A stretch of 64,000 nucleotides of DNA from Sabethes cyaneus. Its lineage: Eukaryota > Arthropoda > Insecta > Diptera > Culicidae. The position numbers and the translations under genes are program-made. A model generated the notes under the pieces. It made no database searches. It saw only the letters and a program-made list of their open reading frames with translations, and was not told the DNA's origin. The DNA is taken from positions 15,046,768 to 15,110,767 of the forward strand of contig NC_071355.1 in assembly GCF_943734655.1 (NCBI RefSeq). Reading direction: 5' to 3'. Below, piece after piece: positions 22,350 through 34,964 of the stretch; within the stretch, counting starts at the first letter, position 1; every line of letters begins with the position of its first letter.

Positions 22350-24006
22350 ACTAGCTGACCCGACAAACTTCGTATTGCCACAAATTAACCTGTGTTGTAC
22401 ATAAATCATGAATCTCGGATGATCTTTGCCACAATCTCGAGTTTTGCAAGCCCCCCAGCGCTTCCGACGGCGGGTCCCCGGCAACACTCGCGATCGTCTC
22501 GTCCTGAATGATCTAGTGTACCTATAGATAGTTTTTGTGGTCTTGTATTGACTAATGTTTTATGGAAAAGTCTCGAATTTCTCGAGTTCGATTAGCTTTT
22601 GAGTTTCGCAAAAATTTCTGTTTTATTTGTATGAGAGTCCATATCCCCCTACCACAGGGGTGAGAGGTCTCTAACTATCGTAAAATAAATTCAAGACTCC
22701 AAAATCTCCCACATGCCAAATTTGGTTCCATTTGCTTGATTAGTTCTCAAATTATAAGGAAATTTGAATTTCATTTGTATAGGAGCTCCCCTCTTAAAAG
22801 GGGAAGGGGTCGTAATTCACCATAGAAAAAAATTCTGCCATCTAAAACTCCCACATGCCAAATTTGGTTCTATTTGATTGATTAGTTCTCGAGATAAGAG
22901 GAAATTTGCATTTCATTTGTATGGAAGCCCACCTTCTTAAAGGGGAGATGGGCCATAACTCGCTAAGAAGAGAGGGGTCTCAATTCACCGTAGAAAAAAA
23001 TCTTGCGTCCAAATCCACTTACATGTCAAATTTGGTTCCATTTGCTTGATTAGTTCTAGAATTATGAAGAAATTTGTATTTCGTTTGTATGAGAGCCCCC
23101 GTCTTAAAAAGGTAAGGGGTCCTAATTCATCATAGAAAAAATGGTTGCCTCCAAAAACACCCACATGCCAAATAAGGTTCCATTTGCTTGATTAGTTCTC
23201 GAATTATGAGGAAATTTGTATTTCATTTGTGTAGAAGCACCCCCTCTTAAAGTTGGGAGGGGTCCTAATTCACCATAGAAAATATTTTTGCACTCGAAAA
23301 CTTTCACATGCCAAATTTGGTTCCATTTGCTTGATTAGTTCTCGAGTTATGAGGAAATTTGTATGGAAGCCCCCCCCCCTTTTAAAGAGGAGTTATAATT
23401 CCCCGTATAAAGAGGGGAGGGGTCTCAATTTACTATAGAAAAAATTTTTGTCTCCAAAAACACCCACGTGCCAAATTTGGTTCCATTTGCTTGATTAGTT
23501 CTCGAGTTATGAGGAAATTTGTATTTCGTTTGTATAGGAGCCCCCCTCTTAAAGTGGGGATGGGTTCTAATTCACCATAGAAAATATTCTTGCCCTCGAA
23601 AACTTTCACATGCCAAATTTGGTTCCATTTGCTTGATTAGTTCTCGAGTTATGAGGAAATTTGTATGGAAGCCCCCCCTGTTAAAGAGAAGAGGAGTTAT
23701 AATTCCCCTTATAAAGAGGGGAGGGGTCTCAATTTACCATAGAATAAATTCTTGTCACCGAAAACACCCACATGCCAAATTTTGTTCTATTTGCTTGATT
23801 AGTTGTCGAGTTATGCAGAAATTTGTATTTCATTTGTATGGGAGCCCCCCCTCTTAGTGGGGGGAGGGGTTTCTAACCATCACTAAAACTTTTCCTGGCC
23901 CCAAAATACTTCTACATGCATATTTTCATGCCGATTGGTTCAGTAGTTTTCGATTCTATAAGGAACATACGGACAGACAGACAGACAGAAATCCTTCTTT
24001 ATAGGT
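22350..24006 (+). mobile_element. Full-length tandem-unit dispersed element
   Basis: It starts CTAGCTGACCCGACAAACTT and ends AAATCCTTCTTTATAGG after a short GACA run. Between them are about eight tandem units of 140-165 bp, each with a CCAAATTTGGTTCCATTTGC core, TTGATTAGTTCTCGAG, GAGGAAATTTG and a C-run/G-run block. It has no transposase or reverse transcriptase. The CTAGCTGACCCG start is a motif I remember from several insect genomes; I cannot name the class. Confidence 0.75.
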
Positions 24007-24389
24007 ATTGATGAGCAACCAAAAATATTGCTTTCTTCGGGAAAATTGTTTAAATAATAGCAGCCTTGCAGATAGTTTAGACAATAGTATAGAATTGTCT
24101 AACTACGTGGCGCCAGCGTACATGCAATATACTTGTGTGGGCTGTATTTTAAGCTGGAAATGTTGTTCAAGTGACATCCATTTTCAAAATGATTTAGAAA
24201 ATAGTTCAGATTTTTTTCAACGGGCGGCGCTAATTTATATATCACCTTTTTGTAGTTGTTTTGTAGTTTTGAGCTAATTCACGTTTTATGATTTTTGATT
24301 TTGATTTTGCATTTTCTTTCATTATATTTTTTTCGAAACTACACTTAATCTCCAACAACTTTTCCGTTGACATCATTTTTGATAAATAA

Positions 24390-24863
24390 GGCCATTACAA
24401 ATATTTTATAAAGTTTTTGTCCTTCCGGTGTTCGGCCACTGAAGGGGGGGGGGGCGAAAAAAAACAAAGTGAATTTTTTAATCGTGCAAAAATAACATGG
24501 ATTTTAAGAATTTTTATTTAAGCTTTAAACGTGAAAACCGAATCTATTCTTGCTTATAATATATACGTTATTAATTTCTATGCAAAAATACACGAAAAAA
24601 GACAAAAACGAAGGAAAATTTTTTTGGACGATTTTCGGAAATTCCATTGTTAGAATTTCCATTTCTGTTTCGTGCTCGAAGCGTTAATTCAAGTCGGAGA
24701 CTCATTTTTCGAGTTTTTCAGACTGTAGAGTCCACAGACAATTGATTTTATAAAAATAAATTTGACTCATATACTACAAATTATTTTTTTGCCCCCCCCC
24801 CGATTTTTCAAGCCACTTTTCAAGGGGGGGTGACAAAAACTTTAAATATGATTTGCAATGGTC
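24390..24863. mobile_element. Harbinger-like MITE (TAA target)
   Basis: 474 bp with inverted ends: GGCCATTACAAATATTTTAT at the left and ATGATTTGCAATGGTC at the right. TAA lies on each side (24387-24389, 24864-24866), a 3-bp target typical of PIF/Harbinger. A G-run and a C-run near the two ends could pair. Internal sequence recurs inverted at 45780-46140 and in the short copy 57911-58151. No coding potential. Confidence 0.65.
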
Positions 24864-26225
24864 TAAGTAGTTTTCGAGATATATTTTGAAAGAATCTCAT
24901 TTATAAATACGCCCTTTTGAAAAGTTACTCTTGACGAAAATAATTATGTTTAGTGGAAAATGAATGGTTGCGTGCAAAAAAAATTTTCCAATAAAAAATA
25001 TTCGAGATCAACCGTTTTGTTAGTTTAGCTGGAATTGCTCATATAGTGCACTTACACCCCTTTCCTTCCAAGTGAAAACCAACTTTTATTTTGCAGGTTT
25101 TTTTCAAGTTTCTAAAAAAGTAATTAAATGGTAAAATTTTGACGTGAGTTTTCTAGCGTGCATAAAACCATGCTCAAAGTATCGTTTCCTACCATTATCT
25201 CAATTTTTTCAATTTTGTCACTTACACCCCTTTCCTTCTAACCCCCTCAATTATGAGCATTTTTCAAAATTATCATATGAAGTGGGCGAAAGGTTATCAG
25301 AATTTCATGAAATTTTGCATGCGAGCATAGTTAATGAACTTTTTAATGAAATTTAATTTAAATTCGCGATTTTGCTTTTCACAGAAAGATTAAAATCAAA
25401 TTTTCCAGTTTTCTCGGGCATCACTTGTTTCAAAAGTTGATAACTCTTGAACAATTTGTTTTATGAAATTGCAAAAAAGTTCTCAGCCGCTTAGCAAAAA
25501 TTCCAGTTTTTCTCAAAATTCAGTTTTTCAGATTTAAAAACGGTTGCCTTCATGGTAATTTTTCTCAGATGTTCCACAGTGTTCCGCCCTAAGCTGTACA
25601 TGGTGGGATACAGCATAAATTGATTCACAAAAAATAAGTGAGATTAGCTGCTCATAGCTGCTCTCCCTCGAGTTACGCCCCCTTAAAGATTACAAGTAAA
25701 AATTAAAGAACCAGTGATAGCTGCTAAAGGGGAAAAGATAGAGCTCTACTGTCTTCGACGAAAATGTGCAATTTAATGTGATTAATAATTTCTTAGAATG
25801 TGTGAAAAGCATGCGAAGCGTTATTAAAGAGCTAGATCGAAAAAACTGTTTTAAGGGCGTCCCTAAGAGTTTGATTCTATAACTTCTTTCATGTAAGAGT
25901 TAGAAATCTTCAGAATTCAACAAAGTTTCTCGAAAATAGTTAAACTTCAACTTTTCTGTGGGTAGCAATCATTTTTGACTTAAAATAGAGAAAATATTTT
26001 TTGTAACTGATTAGGGACACCCTCATGTCCGAATATTTTTTCACCACTAGGAAGTGCTTTTTGAATGAAGAAACTTTCCTGAAGTAACTATTATGCTGTG
26101 TCTTCAGGTTTCGATGCTATTACTTATGTCTCACTACTTTTGAAGCCGTCCCACTATGTGTTAGGGGCGACTGGAGAGAGGCAGGCCAAGACCAAGAAAT
26201 GTGGAGACGGCTCCTGAATTCATTC
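24864..26225. other. Intergenic AT-rich DNA, no gene seen
   Basis: It contains CTTACACCCCTTTCCTTCTA twice, also present in the type B flanks, and otherwise single-copy-looking AT-rich DNA. Open frames such as plus 25144-25356 have no recognisable product. Confidence 0.5.
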
Positions 26226-26280
26226 AAAGCTAGGCTTCATAAAACAATTAGTAAAAGACTATGACGCGAGGTTCATGTAA
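26226..26280 (+). pseudogene. Mini-ELL copy 6, last 18 codons only
   Basis: Starts inside KLGFIKQLVKDYDARFM and runs to TAA, then the usual TTTAGTTTTAGGTTAG 3' end. A 958-bp transposon sits in its 3' flank (26338-27295), after which the flank continues as type C. The remainder of the gene is missing to the left. Confidence 0.85.
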
Positions 26281-26337
26281 TTTAGTTTTAGGTTAGTTAG
26301 TATTTATATTTTTAAGATTTTAGATATAGTAAATATA

Positions 26338-27295
26338 GGGGAAGGGCGGTAAAGACGGACACTGCGGGAAAGACGGACACTTGTCATATTTCATAAACAA
26401 TAATTTTTTGAAGCAAATCAATGATGGGAAATGTTTCTATAGATTGAATTAACACTTTTGAAATAAACTGCCGATTTTTAGCAGCGTAACTGACAAATTA
26501 TTAAGCAAAACAAAGAAAAAATGCGTATATACGCTAACCGATGTAATTTTGTGCGTGAAGAAAATAGCTGGTAAATCGTTAAAAAACAACATGTTCATGC
26601 TAAACCGACGACATTGCGTTAGTTTGATCTTTCACTGAATATCCATTGGAAACCTAGTGAATTTTTGAATATTCAGTAAAAAGTTATTGAAGTTTGAAAA
26701 AATTGTATCCAAGTCGGGAAAGACGGACACCCAACGGTAGGGAAAGACGGACACACAGATTTTGAACAAAATGGGTTCACAACAACGCCCAACAACGATT
26801 TAACATTGCAAATACTTTCATATTATATATGTAAAAGTAACCAGAAGTCATATAACAGTTGGAATGAGCCAACTTTTAGAAACGATTAATTCGTCACCAA
26901 TTAAAATATTGAAGGGAACCATTCTATTTTCTCGCTCAAAGGGGGGATCGGGAAGGGGGTTTCCCAAACCAATTCTTTCCTAAATACATTATGAAATATG
27001 TTAATCTTTCTTAATACTGATAATTCAACGACGCGTGGCACCTTTTTGCGAGTGTCCGTCTTTCCCATATCAAGTGTCCGTCTTTTCCGCCCATGCGCAG
27101 AAACTCTGATTTATACATGATGTTTATAATATTAAAAAATGCATAAATTTTGGAAGAAATTTTCCAGCACACGTTGTAACTTTATTAGACAGAGACTTAA
27201 AGGTTCAGTTTATACGAAAATTGGGATCAATACAGTTATATTTGAGTAGATATTGAGTCTTTACCTTAAGGTGTCCGTCTTTACCGCCCTTCCCC
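26338..27295. mobile_element. TA-target non-autonomous transposon, family ii
   Basis: 958 bp with a perfect terminal inverted repeat: GGGGAAGGGCGGTAAAGACG and its complement at the right end. The TA target is duplicated (26336-26337, 27296-27297). Several direct and inverted copies of GGAAAGACGGACAC lie near the ends. Other mini-ELL copies show the empty site GTAAATATAATTGC. No transposase. Confidence 0.88.
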
Positions 27296-27604
27296 TAATT
27301 GCATGAAACTTAATAGCAATTGTCCGAGTTTATTTTAGCAAGAAATCCGAAATCGGCAAGAGCTGATTAAGACCACAAATATTCCAATTAGATGTAGGAT
27401 AAAAAACCGGTGTTAAGCAGTTTAAGCGGGTCACTGATTGTTTCATCTTATTACAAGCGATGCATCGCGATGGGTTGACTTAGTGGGGTTACCAGCATAC
27501 CAATATTCTTGTTACTAGTTTTTCAAGCTGTTACCACTATTATTGAGCTAAACTGTTGATTTTTTGCTTTAAAAGTTGGAGCGATAGAACTAATTTGGTA
27601 CAGC

Positions 27605-28745
27605 CGAAACATATTTAGTGATCGCTTTTTTGGCGTTTTTTCATGTTTTTCATCTTTCGTCATTTTTCAATGGGCAAAGCCTATTTGTCATTATTTTTCC
27701 GTCTTGTTTTCGTCCTTTTTTATGCCGTTTTGCTGTTCCTTCGTCATCTTTTTATCGCCTGTTTGCTGTTTTTGTCATTCTATCGTCGGCTTTTTACCTT
27801 TGTTGTCTTTTCTTAGTATTCATCGTATCATTGCCGTTGTCACTGTTTCCTTGTCATATTTTTATTGTGTTTTTGTAGATGGTGTCCCTTCATCGACATT
27901 TAGTCGTCTATTCGACATAATTTGGCGCCTTTTCGACACTTTTTAAACGACTTTTTGTCAATTTTTTTGTTCTTGTTGCTGTAATTTATCGTCGTTAATT
28001 CGACAACTTTTCCTTATATTTTCACCATCTTTTCATCATCATTCCACAGCTTTTTCTCTGTCATGATTCCACAGCATTTCCGTTGTCATTAGATCGCCAT
28101 TCGACACCTCTTCGTTGTCTATTTGCTGTCTTTTCGTGGATGACTAGTCATTATGTTGTCCTAACGACGTTAGTTTGTCATTTTTCTGTTTTCTGCTCTT
28201 CATAGTTTGTCATTTTTCTGTTTTCTGCTCTTCATATTTGTCGTCTTTTTATTATCTCTTCGTCGTATTTCTACTATCTTTTCAAGATCTTTTGCCATTG
28301 TTTCATCGTACGTTTGTCGACTGTTCATAGTTTTTGGTGCCTGCTTTTCGGCATTTTTTGTCGCTTTTTTCAGCAATTTTTTACTTTTTTCGCAGTAGTC
28401 TTTTTGTTTCTTCGGTTCTTGTCATTTTTATTGCCTTTTATCGTTGTTTTGTCAATGTTTTCTTCATTCTATTTGTTGCTAATACAACAAAAAAGTTTTC
28501 TTTTTACTGCCTTGTTGTCTTTCTTCCGACATCTTGCTTGCTTCTTTGTCGCTGGCTTAGCGTCTTTTCGTTGTCTTTGCAAAGTATTTTCATGTTAATT
28601 CCGACGTCTTTCGTTGTATTTTCGCAAACTTTTCATTGTATTTTCACTAACCTCTCATCACTTTTTCGTCATCGCACTCTCTTTGTCTTTATGTCGGCTC
28701 TTCGTACTTTAGTCATCTTTTCTTCTTCTTTTTGTTGTGTTTTCT
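27605..28745. repeat. T-rich degenerate TTTTCGTC minisatellite, second block
   Basis: Nearly the same sequence as 13420-14510 with small indels, for example a local duplication of TTTGTCATTTTTCTGTTTTC near 28170-28230. Open frames here are artefacts. It ends near TTTTGTTGTGTTTTCTGAAG. Confidence 0.75.
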
Positions 28746-28929
28746 GAAGGCTTACATATTCAACAGTTTGTAGCTATCACTTAGAAGAAGCAAAGTTAAT
28801 TAATGCAAATAAGACAAGGATCCTAGTTACTAGGTTTAACGAGGATCAACCTTATTTGCTTGACAGTAGTGAACTTCTAGCTTGAGCTTAATTCTAGCTG
28901 GGCCCCTCTATTCCTGACACCGGTGGGTT

Positions 28930-29222
28930 CTTCAAGAAACCAACTTTCGCTTAACAGTCGTTCGGCATCTTTGCGACATGGCCCGCCCACCTTTCCGGCT
29001 ACCTAACTGCTCGACATCCTGACATTCCGCCGTTGTGATATTTTGGCTTTTCGACTTACTAACCAATATCCGAATATCTCGATTTTCCCACTTTGCGAGC
29101 GTTTGTGTGTTTTGCGATTTTATGACTTTCCAGCCTTCTAACGTAGAATCTTTCAGACTTCTTATCCAAGTATCCAACTTTTCGACTTTTGAATTGTCCC
29201 ACTTTCCGACTTAAGTGAATTA
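28930..29222. repeat. Degenerate CGACTTTY-type minisatellite, second block
   Basis: A copy of 3410-3710, including CAGTCGTTCGGCATCTTTGC and CCCACTTTCCGACTTAAGTG. Non-coding. Confidence 0.65.
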
Positions 29223-29329
29223 CAACAAATCTAACTCAAAACTGTCCAATAAATCAGTAATTGCGAGGCAAAGCACTAATTCAAATTATTGCGGTCGACG
29301 TTTGCAAACAATGCACTATGGTCCAGAAA

Positions 29330-31320
29330 GCGATTTTAGACGGACAAAAATGATTGCGCCTAAACGAGATATTCTAGCTCAATGAAGTCTTCGGCAACTT
29401 TTTGAACGAAAACATGAGGCATCTTACGAAGGTGTCGTCCAACGTTCAGATAATACCGTAACAGCAATTCAAGTAATAATTTTTCAAATAAGTTTGTTTT
29501 AGATTTTTTAGCTTCAAAGCATTAAAGATGAATTAATTTCACATAACTTTTCTGAACATATCGAATTTCTAACTCTTATGTATTTTCAGCAGTGGAGCTT
29601 TATTTATGGACGACCCGTAAAATCATATTTCCTCTTATAACTCATTTATCTCAACAGGTAGCTCCATATGATGTTCTACAAAATTTATTATACGTTAGAG
29701 AGGAATATTTCTGCAGAAGACTATTGTGATTTATCTTTATGAGTTAATAAGATATAGCCGATTTCAGGTTAAAAACAGGCTAATTTTACTTAATCATAAC
29801 TCGGAAAGTGGCAAACGAATCTTGATGAAACTTTGGCGATTTAATATACACATATGCTTAAAGTTTTTAGCAAAAAATGGTGAGGGTGTTATTTAAAAAA
29901 AAGATTAAATTATTTGAATTTTTTGATTGACTATAGCTAAAATTATCGTTTTCTCCATAGATTCAAGATTCATAGACATTCAAGTATGCGAGCACGGAAT
30001 ACTATACGCAACAAATATACTGGCAATGACCGTGGTCGCTTCAGATACTAACACGAACCTTTACTGTTATACGCGTATATTCGCAATATGAAGATGTTTT
30101 TGAAAATATTTTATGGACTAAAACTAACTGCGATGTGAAAAACGAGGAAGATGAAGCAGGGCTGCGGAAAACTTATGATTTGCGCGTAATCGAACTACGT
30201 AGGAAGGAAACTTAACTAATTGTTATACTTTTTCGGTAATTTCAACATTGAAATTCAAGTAGAATTCCAATATGATTTTTAAATCCATTATAAACTGTAG
30301 AATTAACAATGGAAATTAATCGGGAATTTTTTTTCTTTATTTTCAATCTTCGTTTTCCATTCCAAAAAAACTTCAGTCAACTTTAACATTTATCAAATAT
30401 TACTAGACACGACGTTGATTTGTTTGAGCGAATGCACGTGATGCGAATAATTTATATTAGCAAACATATAATCAACCCTTCAACGGGTAGACTTCTGTAG
30501 ATAGTTTTTGCTTTGAGAGTCTCAGTGCCACATATGAAATTTATTCTAACTGGATAGCATAATATCTGTGTTGAGAATAGATTGACATTTTGGTATCATT
30601 CTGACTATGCGTTCAAGAGTTCTTAACTTTTAAAATCAAAAATTCAGGAAAATTGTGATGAAAATAATTTCACGAATTTTGTCAATTTTTACTTTTGAAA
30701 ACATAGGACATCTAGAACAAAATGTTCGACCTCAAAAATATTCGGTGATGAACTACTCACTGAGTTTTGTAATATTTGGAAAAAACATGGATTGGATATA
30801 AAAAACAAAATAATTTTTTTATAATATTTCTTACCTGTTATGCATAGTTTTATGGCTGGTATCCTTTGCCTCCAACAGTGCAAATGGTATTTAGATTTCT
30901 TAATTATGTAATTCATCAGTGTATATATCATAGCTTTTCTCACAATGTAGGTATTAATACTAAACGTACCAAATAAATATTCTTGAATATTTTTCGCTAA
31001 CTGATTGAAAAGACCGCGATTGTCGTCAGATAAGCGTTTGTACTTGTCTCGTTAAAAAATAAATAAGAGAGCAACAAGCTTTGTATTATGTTTTAAAGAT
31101 ATTTTCTAAAAAATAGTTAAGCGAAATTGTGTTATAACGCTGTGAAACTGAGCCAGAATTCGTTTGCGAGTTATGCTTTAGTAAAATTCCCCTGTTTTTA
31201 ACCTGAAATCGGCTATATCTTATTACCTCATGAAGATAAAGCAAAATAGTCTTCTGGAAAAATATCACTCTCTTACGTATAATAAATTTTGTAGAACATC
31301 ATCATATCATATTAATTTCT
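29330..31320. other. Rearranged copy of the 6.9-9.8 kb block
   Basis: 29330-29960 is inverted relative to 9230-9850, while 29985-31310 is direct relative to 6880-9480 but lacks the 1.2-kb transposon of 7311-8504. The two halves meet near 29970. No gene seen; the 60-90 codon frames are not conserved between the two block copies. Confidence 0.6.
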
Positions 31321-31453
31321 AAACTGTTCAGAAGCTGTCTGGAACTGCTCTGGAATTGTTCAGCAGCTGCAGCAACTTTTGTAAATTTACCCTTCAAATC
31401 GCTAAAAACTGTAAAATTCTTTAAAACCACTTTGAAACTGCACAGTAATTATA

Positions 31454-32337
31454 GGGGAGAGTAGTCAACAGTGAGACAACAGGAACAGTGAGACATCGGG
31501 AATAGCTTCGACATAAAACATACAAGATCCATGATATTTTCCTGCAAAGTAAAGTTTGTGAATCTATATCACATAATACAGTTTGAAAAAAATCTGTTAA
31601 TTTTTTAGTATATTTTTCAACAAAAGTCGTTTTTGGGGGGGTCAAAGTAAATTTTATTGCGATCATTTTCAGGTGATTTTTAACGGCAAATCGCATAACT
31701 AATCCAAATTAAATTTACTACATGGCATCTCATAGGAATGAGAGATAAAAATAAAAAATATAAGACCATCGAATTGTTTGCTAACACCACTATTTCACTA
31801 TTTCTTATGAAACATTCCTATTGGGAACAGTGAGATAAACAGTTGTGGGTAATTTAAAAAAAAAAAAAAAAATTGTGTTGAATTGTAAATCAATCCATAG
31901 AAATTGATTGTAAATGAGTTCTGAAGTGTAAGTTGAAGGTCAGATAACCAGGATTTGACCTTTATATGAATATAAATGTAGATGTGAGAAAAATCGGAAT
32001 TTTCAATAATGCACAACAATAATGTATCCTTTATGCACAAAATAAACAGTACGACCTCTTAACTATTCTTTGTAACCAAAAAATATGGTTTAAGTTTAAT
32101 TCTAATATGTGTCTCAGTATTCAATACTCGTTGTCTCACTCTTCCCACCTACTGGGGAACAGTGAGCCAAAAAGACACCTTCACATTTGCGTTTGTAACT
32201 ATTTTATCTTTTAACCAAAAGGGCTGAAACTTTTTTTCAGACAATTAGAAGGATATACCTCTCAAATGGATTGAAGGCCTCGTTGGTAACTATCACCAAA
32301 AAATTTTTAAAATTTTTGGAAAAAAAAGAAAAATATA
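31454..32337. mobile_element. TA-target element, family iii (right end unclear)
   Basis: The left end GGGGAGAGTAGTCAACAGTG follows a TA inside the mini-ELL 5' flank, and that flank resumes at 32338 (AGGTTACCTAAAATTTT). AACAGTGAGAC recurs in direct orientation near the left end, near 31826 and near 32158, and TTGTCTCACTCTTCCC (32131) is an inverted form. A weak inverted match around 32131-32150 may be the true right end, with other sequence after it. Confidence 0.5.
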
Positions 32338-32566
32338 AGGTTACCTAAAATTTTAAGAAGAAAATAAAATTGAGGAAATTGTACAGCCAAGGCAATGCTT
32401 TTAAAATTTAGGAAACTTAGGTAAAATTTGGCTTTTAAAACTGAAGTAGAGTGTTTACCTATGTTTTGATTTGCTTTATTGTTTGTATTATTTACCTACT
32501 CGCCAAGAACGTGCTGCTCGAGCCACAAATGCTGATACCTACTCGCCCATGCTTACCTGCTACACG

Positions 32567-32605
32567 TATATAGTTAGCGAAATTCTGCACGACGAAGTCA
32601 GTTTA
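32567..32605 (+). promoter_or_regulatory. TATA box and initiator of mini-ELL copy 7
   Basis: TATATA begins at 32567, TCAGTT at 32598 (start A at 32600), spacing 33 bp. Flank with both CTACTCGCC repeats begins at 32338, right after the family iii element. Confidence 0.75.
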
Positions 32606-32673
32606 CACACGACAGCAGTCATAAGTGGAATTGTTGTGAACTAGTGAAATTATTGAAATTATTAAACACAACT

Positions 32674-33519
32674 ATGGCTGATTTACGTACTGATGCGAAT
32701 GGTCTGCAGAAGCTCTACGTCCGAGTGCCGGAAGTACTGCTGCAGGCGATCGAAGCTAGGCTCAAATTTGGATCTGCATTCAAACCGAAGATTCGGTTCA
32801 ATCCCAACGGTCAGGCCTGCATCTACATCCCGTCCGGGAATGGTGAAGACCAAAATTTTACCATTTCCGTTACGGACGAAGTGGTGAATGACCCATCGGT
32901 TAATGTTCCGTATGGTTTATTAACTTCGGCTCAGAACGCGACCAGCAAAGAGAACGACCCGACATTCGGTGGCAAAAGACCATGCGACACTAACGACGAA
33001 GGCGTTATGCCCAGATGCAAGAAGCCACGGATTAGCCACTATCAGAAGAACAACCGTTCTAATGGGACACCGAACGTACAGCAGAAAGCAGCACCCAAGG
33101 GCATGCCTTCCAAGACACCACGGAACCCAAAAAATAACGATTCTAAAAGGAATCCAGAGAAGAAATCTGATGACAGGCCGGCAGAAGTCAATAGTTTAGA
33201 GGAGGATTTCGCCGCTAAGTATACTGCAATATCCTCGGTAGAACAACGGCGACAATATAAAAAGGAATTTGACGATGAATTTAAAGAATATCTTCGGTTA
33301 CAAGAAAGCATTAACCACTTCAAGAAGAAGTTCGCGCAGCTAGAGGAAGATCTGCGACGAGAGCGCCACTTAGGACAGATTAAGCAAATACAGCAAAAAA
33401 TTCTTAGAGAGTATCGAAATGCAGGGTTTACAGTAAAAGCGGAAAGACTTACCTACCTACACAAAAAGCTAGGCTTCATAAAACAATTAGTAAAAGACTA
33501 TGACGCGATTTTGATGTGA
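32674..33519 (+). CDS. Mini-ELL protein, copy 7
   Basis: An intact 281-codon copy. Differences: QKLYVRV, VNVPYGLLTS (the usual Cys is Tyr here) and KGMPSKTPRN, which is one codon shorter than the usual MPSSKTPRN. The linker NNDSKRNPEKKSDDRP is like copies 2 and 3, while the C-terminal part (GQIKQIQQK, REYRNAG, KQLVKDYDAILM) is like copy 1. It therefore looks recombinant between two subtypes. 3' flank type A follows. Confidence 0.83.
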   Translation: MADLRTDANGLQKLYVRVPEVLLQAIEARLKFGSAFKPKIRFNPNGQACIYIPSGNGEDQNFTISVTDEVVNDPSVNVPYGLLTSAQNATSKENDPTFGGKRPCDTNDEGVMPRCKKPRISHYQKNNRSNGTPNVQQKAAPKGMPSKTPRNPKNNDSKRNPEKKSDDRPAEVNSLEEDFAAKYTAISSVEQRRQYKKEFDDEFKEYLRLQESINHFKKKFAQLEEDLRRERHLGQIKQIQQKILREYRNAGFTVKAERLTYLHKKLGFIKQLVKDYDAILM

Positions 33520-33662
33520 TTTAGTTTTAGTTTAGTTAGTATTTATATTTTTACTATTTTAGATACAGTAAATATAATTGCACGAAACTTAATAGTGTTT
33601 GTCAACGTTTATTTTAGCAAGAAATCCGAAATTGAAAGTCCAAGCTTCGAGTCTGTTATTTC

Positions 33663-33883
33663 AGAGTCACAGCCGTTGCTTCTCCGAATAATTGTCCGCC
33701 ACTGACTGGGCAAACAATCGAACATTTTGACCTGACTACGACGACGGGTATAACGCAAAATGTAACGTTAACCATTGCAATTGTAGCAAAATCTATTTTT
33801 CTTCTTCAAATACTGTGGCCTTCGATCGAATGATCGAGCTGGCTACTATTAAAAACAGGGCTGTAAGCGACCTGGCCAACTAA
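33663..33883 (+). pseudogene. Unidentified frame in 3' flank A, third copy
   Basis: As at 5150-5371, but GCAATTGTAGCAAAATC lacks one G relative to the other two plus-strand copies. That form matches the minus-strand version at 43663-43932, so the single-base differences may be in the other copies. The frame is broken later. Not recognised. Confidence 0.35.
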
Positions 33884-34059
33884 AAATAGTGACTTTAGTG
33901 ACCAAAATTTGAAAAATTTTGACCACAAAGTTTAGATTTAGAAAAAAATAACTTATATTAGGTTATTCACGAAATATACAATGATAAAAACAACTGAAAA
34001 TAACCAGTTTGCGCTTTATAAATTTTATTGCCTCTTTTTTTAACAAATTTGCTTTGAAA

Positions 34060-34215
34060 TGTGATGCTGGTTTAACAAACAAGTCGTCGAATGTTCGAAT
34101 CTCAGCTAGACGGTGCTGCTAGATAGTTAGCAGGAATTTTGCACTAGCTCCGTAACTGTCCTGTACTCTAATACCCGGCTGTGACGTCTGTCGGGAAAGA
34201 AGGGTCTTTAGAATT
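34060..34215 (+). mobile_element. tRNA-derived SINE-like repeat (family 1)
   Basis: Left half like the 16135 copy, right half (TACCCGGCTGTGACGTCTGT) like the 19105 copy. It looks like the crossover point between two duplicated blocks (A flank and the 19270-19740 block). Confidence 0.6.
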
Positions 34216-34964
34216 TTTTTCAAACTATGTATGTATATATAAATATCAAAAAAGTCCGATAAGTCTTTGAATATTCTACCAACAGATAATAAATTCTGTT
34301 TTATTTTATTTTTTTTCGTGTCGATCAGTTAGTGAGCTTCTGCTAAACCAATTCTCTACTTTTTCAAGATAATTAGCGATGCGTTATGCATATTATATTA
34401 CAGTTCAAAGTATTTTGAGTTACATTTTCGGATACACATTTTCATAGAAAAATGTATGAGATGTCATGTCGGTTCGCCAGTCCGAAAGCAGAATTTAACA
34501 CAAGGCTTTGTTTTTTTTGCGCCGCAAGGACTTTGTTTTTTCGTTACCCAAAAAAGAAAAGAATACAGATCAAAGCTGTCTAGTAATTCCTGGGACGAAG
34601 ATTTCATTCGAGGTGTACAGATTCATTTGTCTCAGAATGGAATCCAGAATTAATACATTTCCGATTAGAACAATTTTTGTCAAATTTCCGACCCTGTGGT
34701 CACCCTGCTAGTTAATTTTTAGCAGTTACGAATATGATAGGTACAGCCACCAAGACGTATCAAGTGGCATAACCAGAAAATTTTCCTAGGAAGGTCATTC
34801 GGAAAAAATCTGAAATAGCATAACCGTGAGGATAGGGAATTATTTCCAATCAAAAGCTATTCTGGTTTGAATTGAGCGTTCCTCATTTGACGAATAAAAA
34901 TTGAAATAAAAGAAAATAGATATTGAAACTTTGGCTCCCGGTCGTCGCCTTTGAGATATGTTGT

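Noticed and set aside
28776..28881. Frame with LINANKTRILVTRFNED, similar in style to reverse transcriptase LxINxxKTK
   Set aside because: Too short and without the DD box or flanking motifs.
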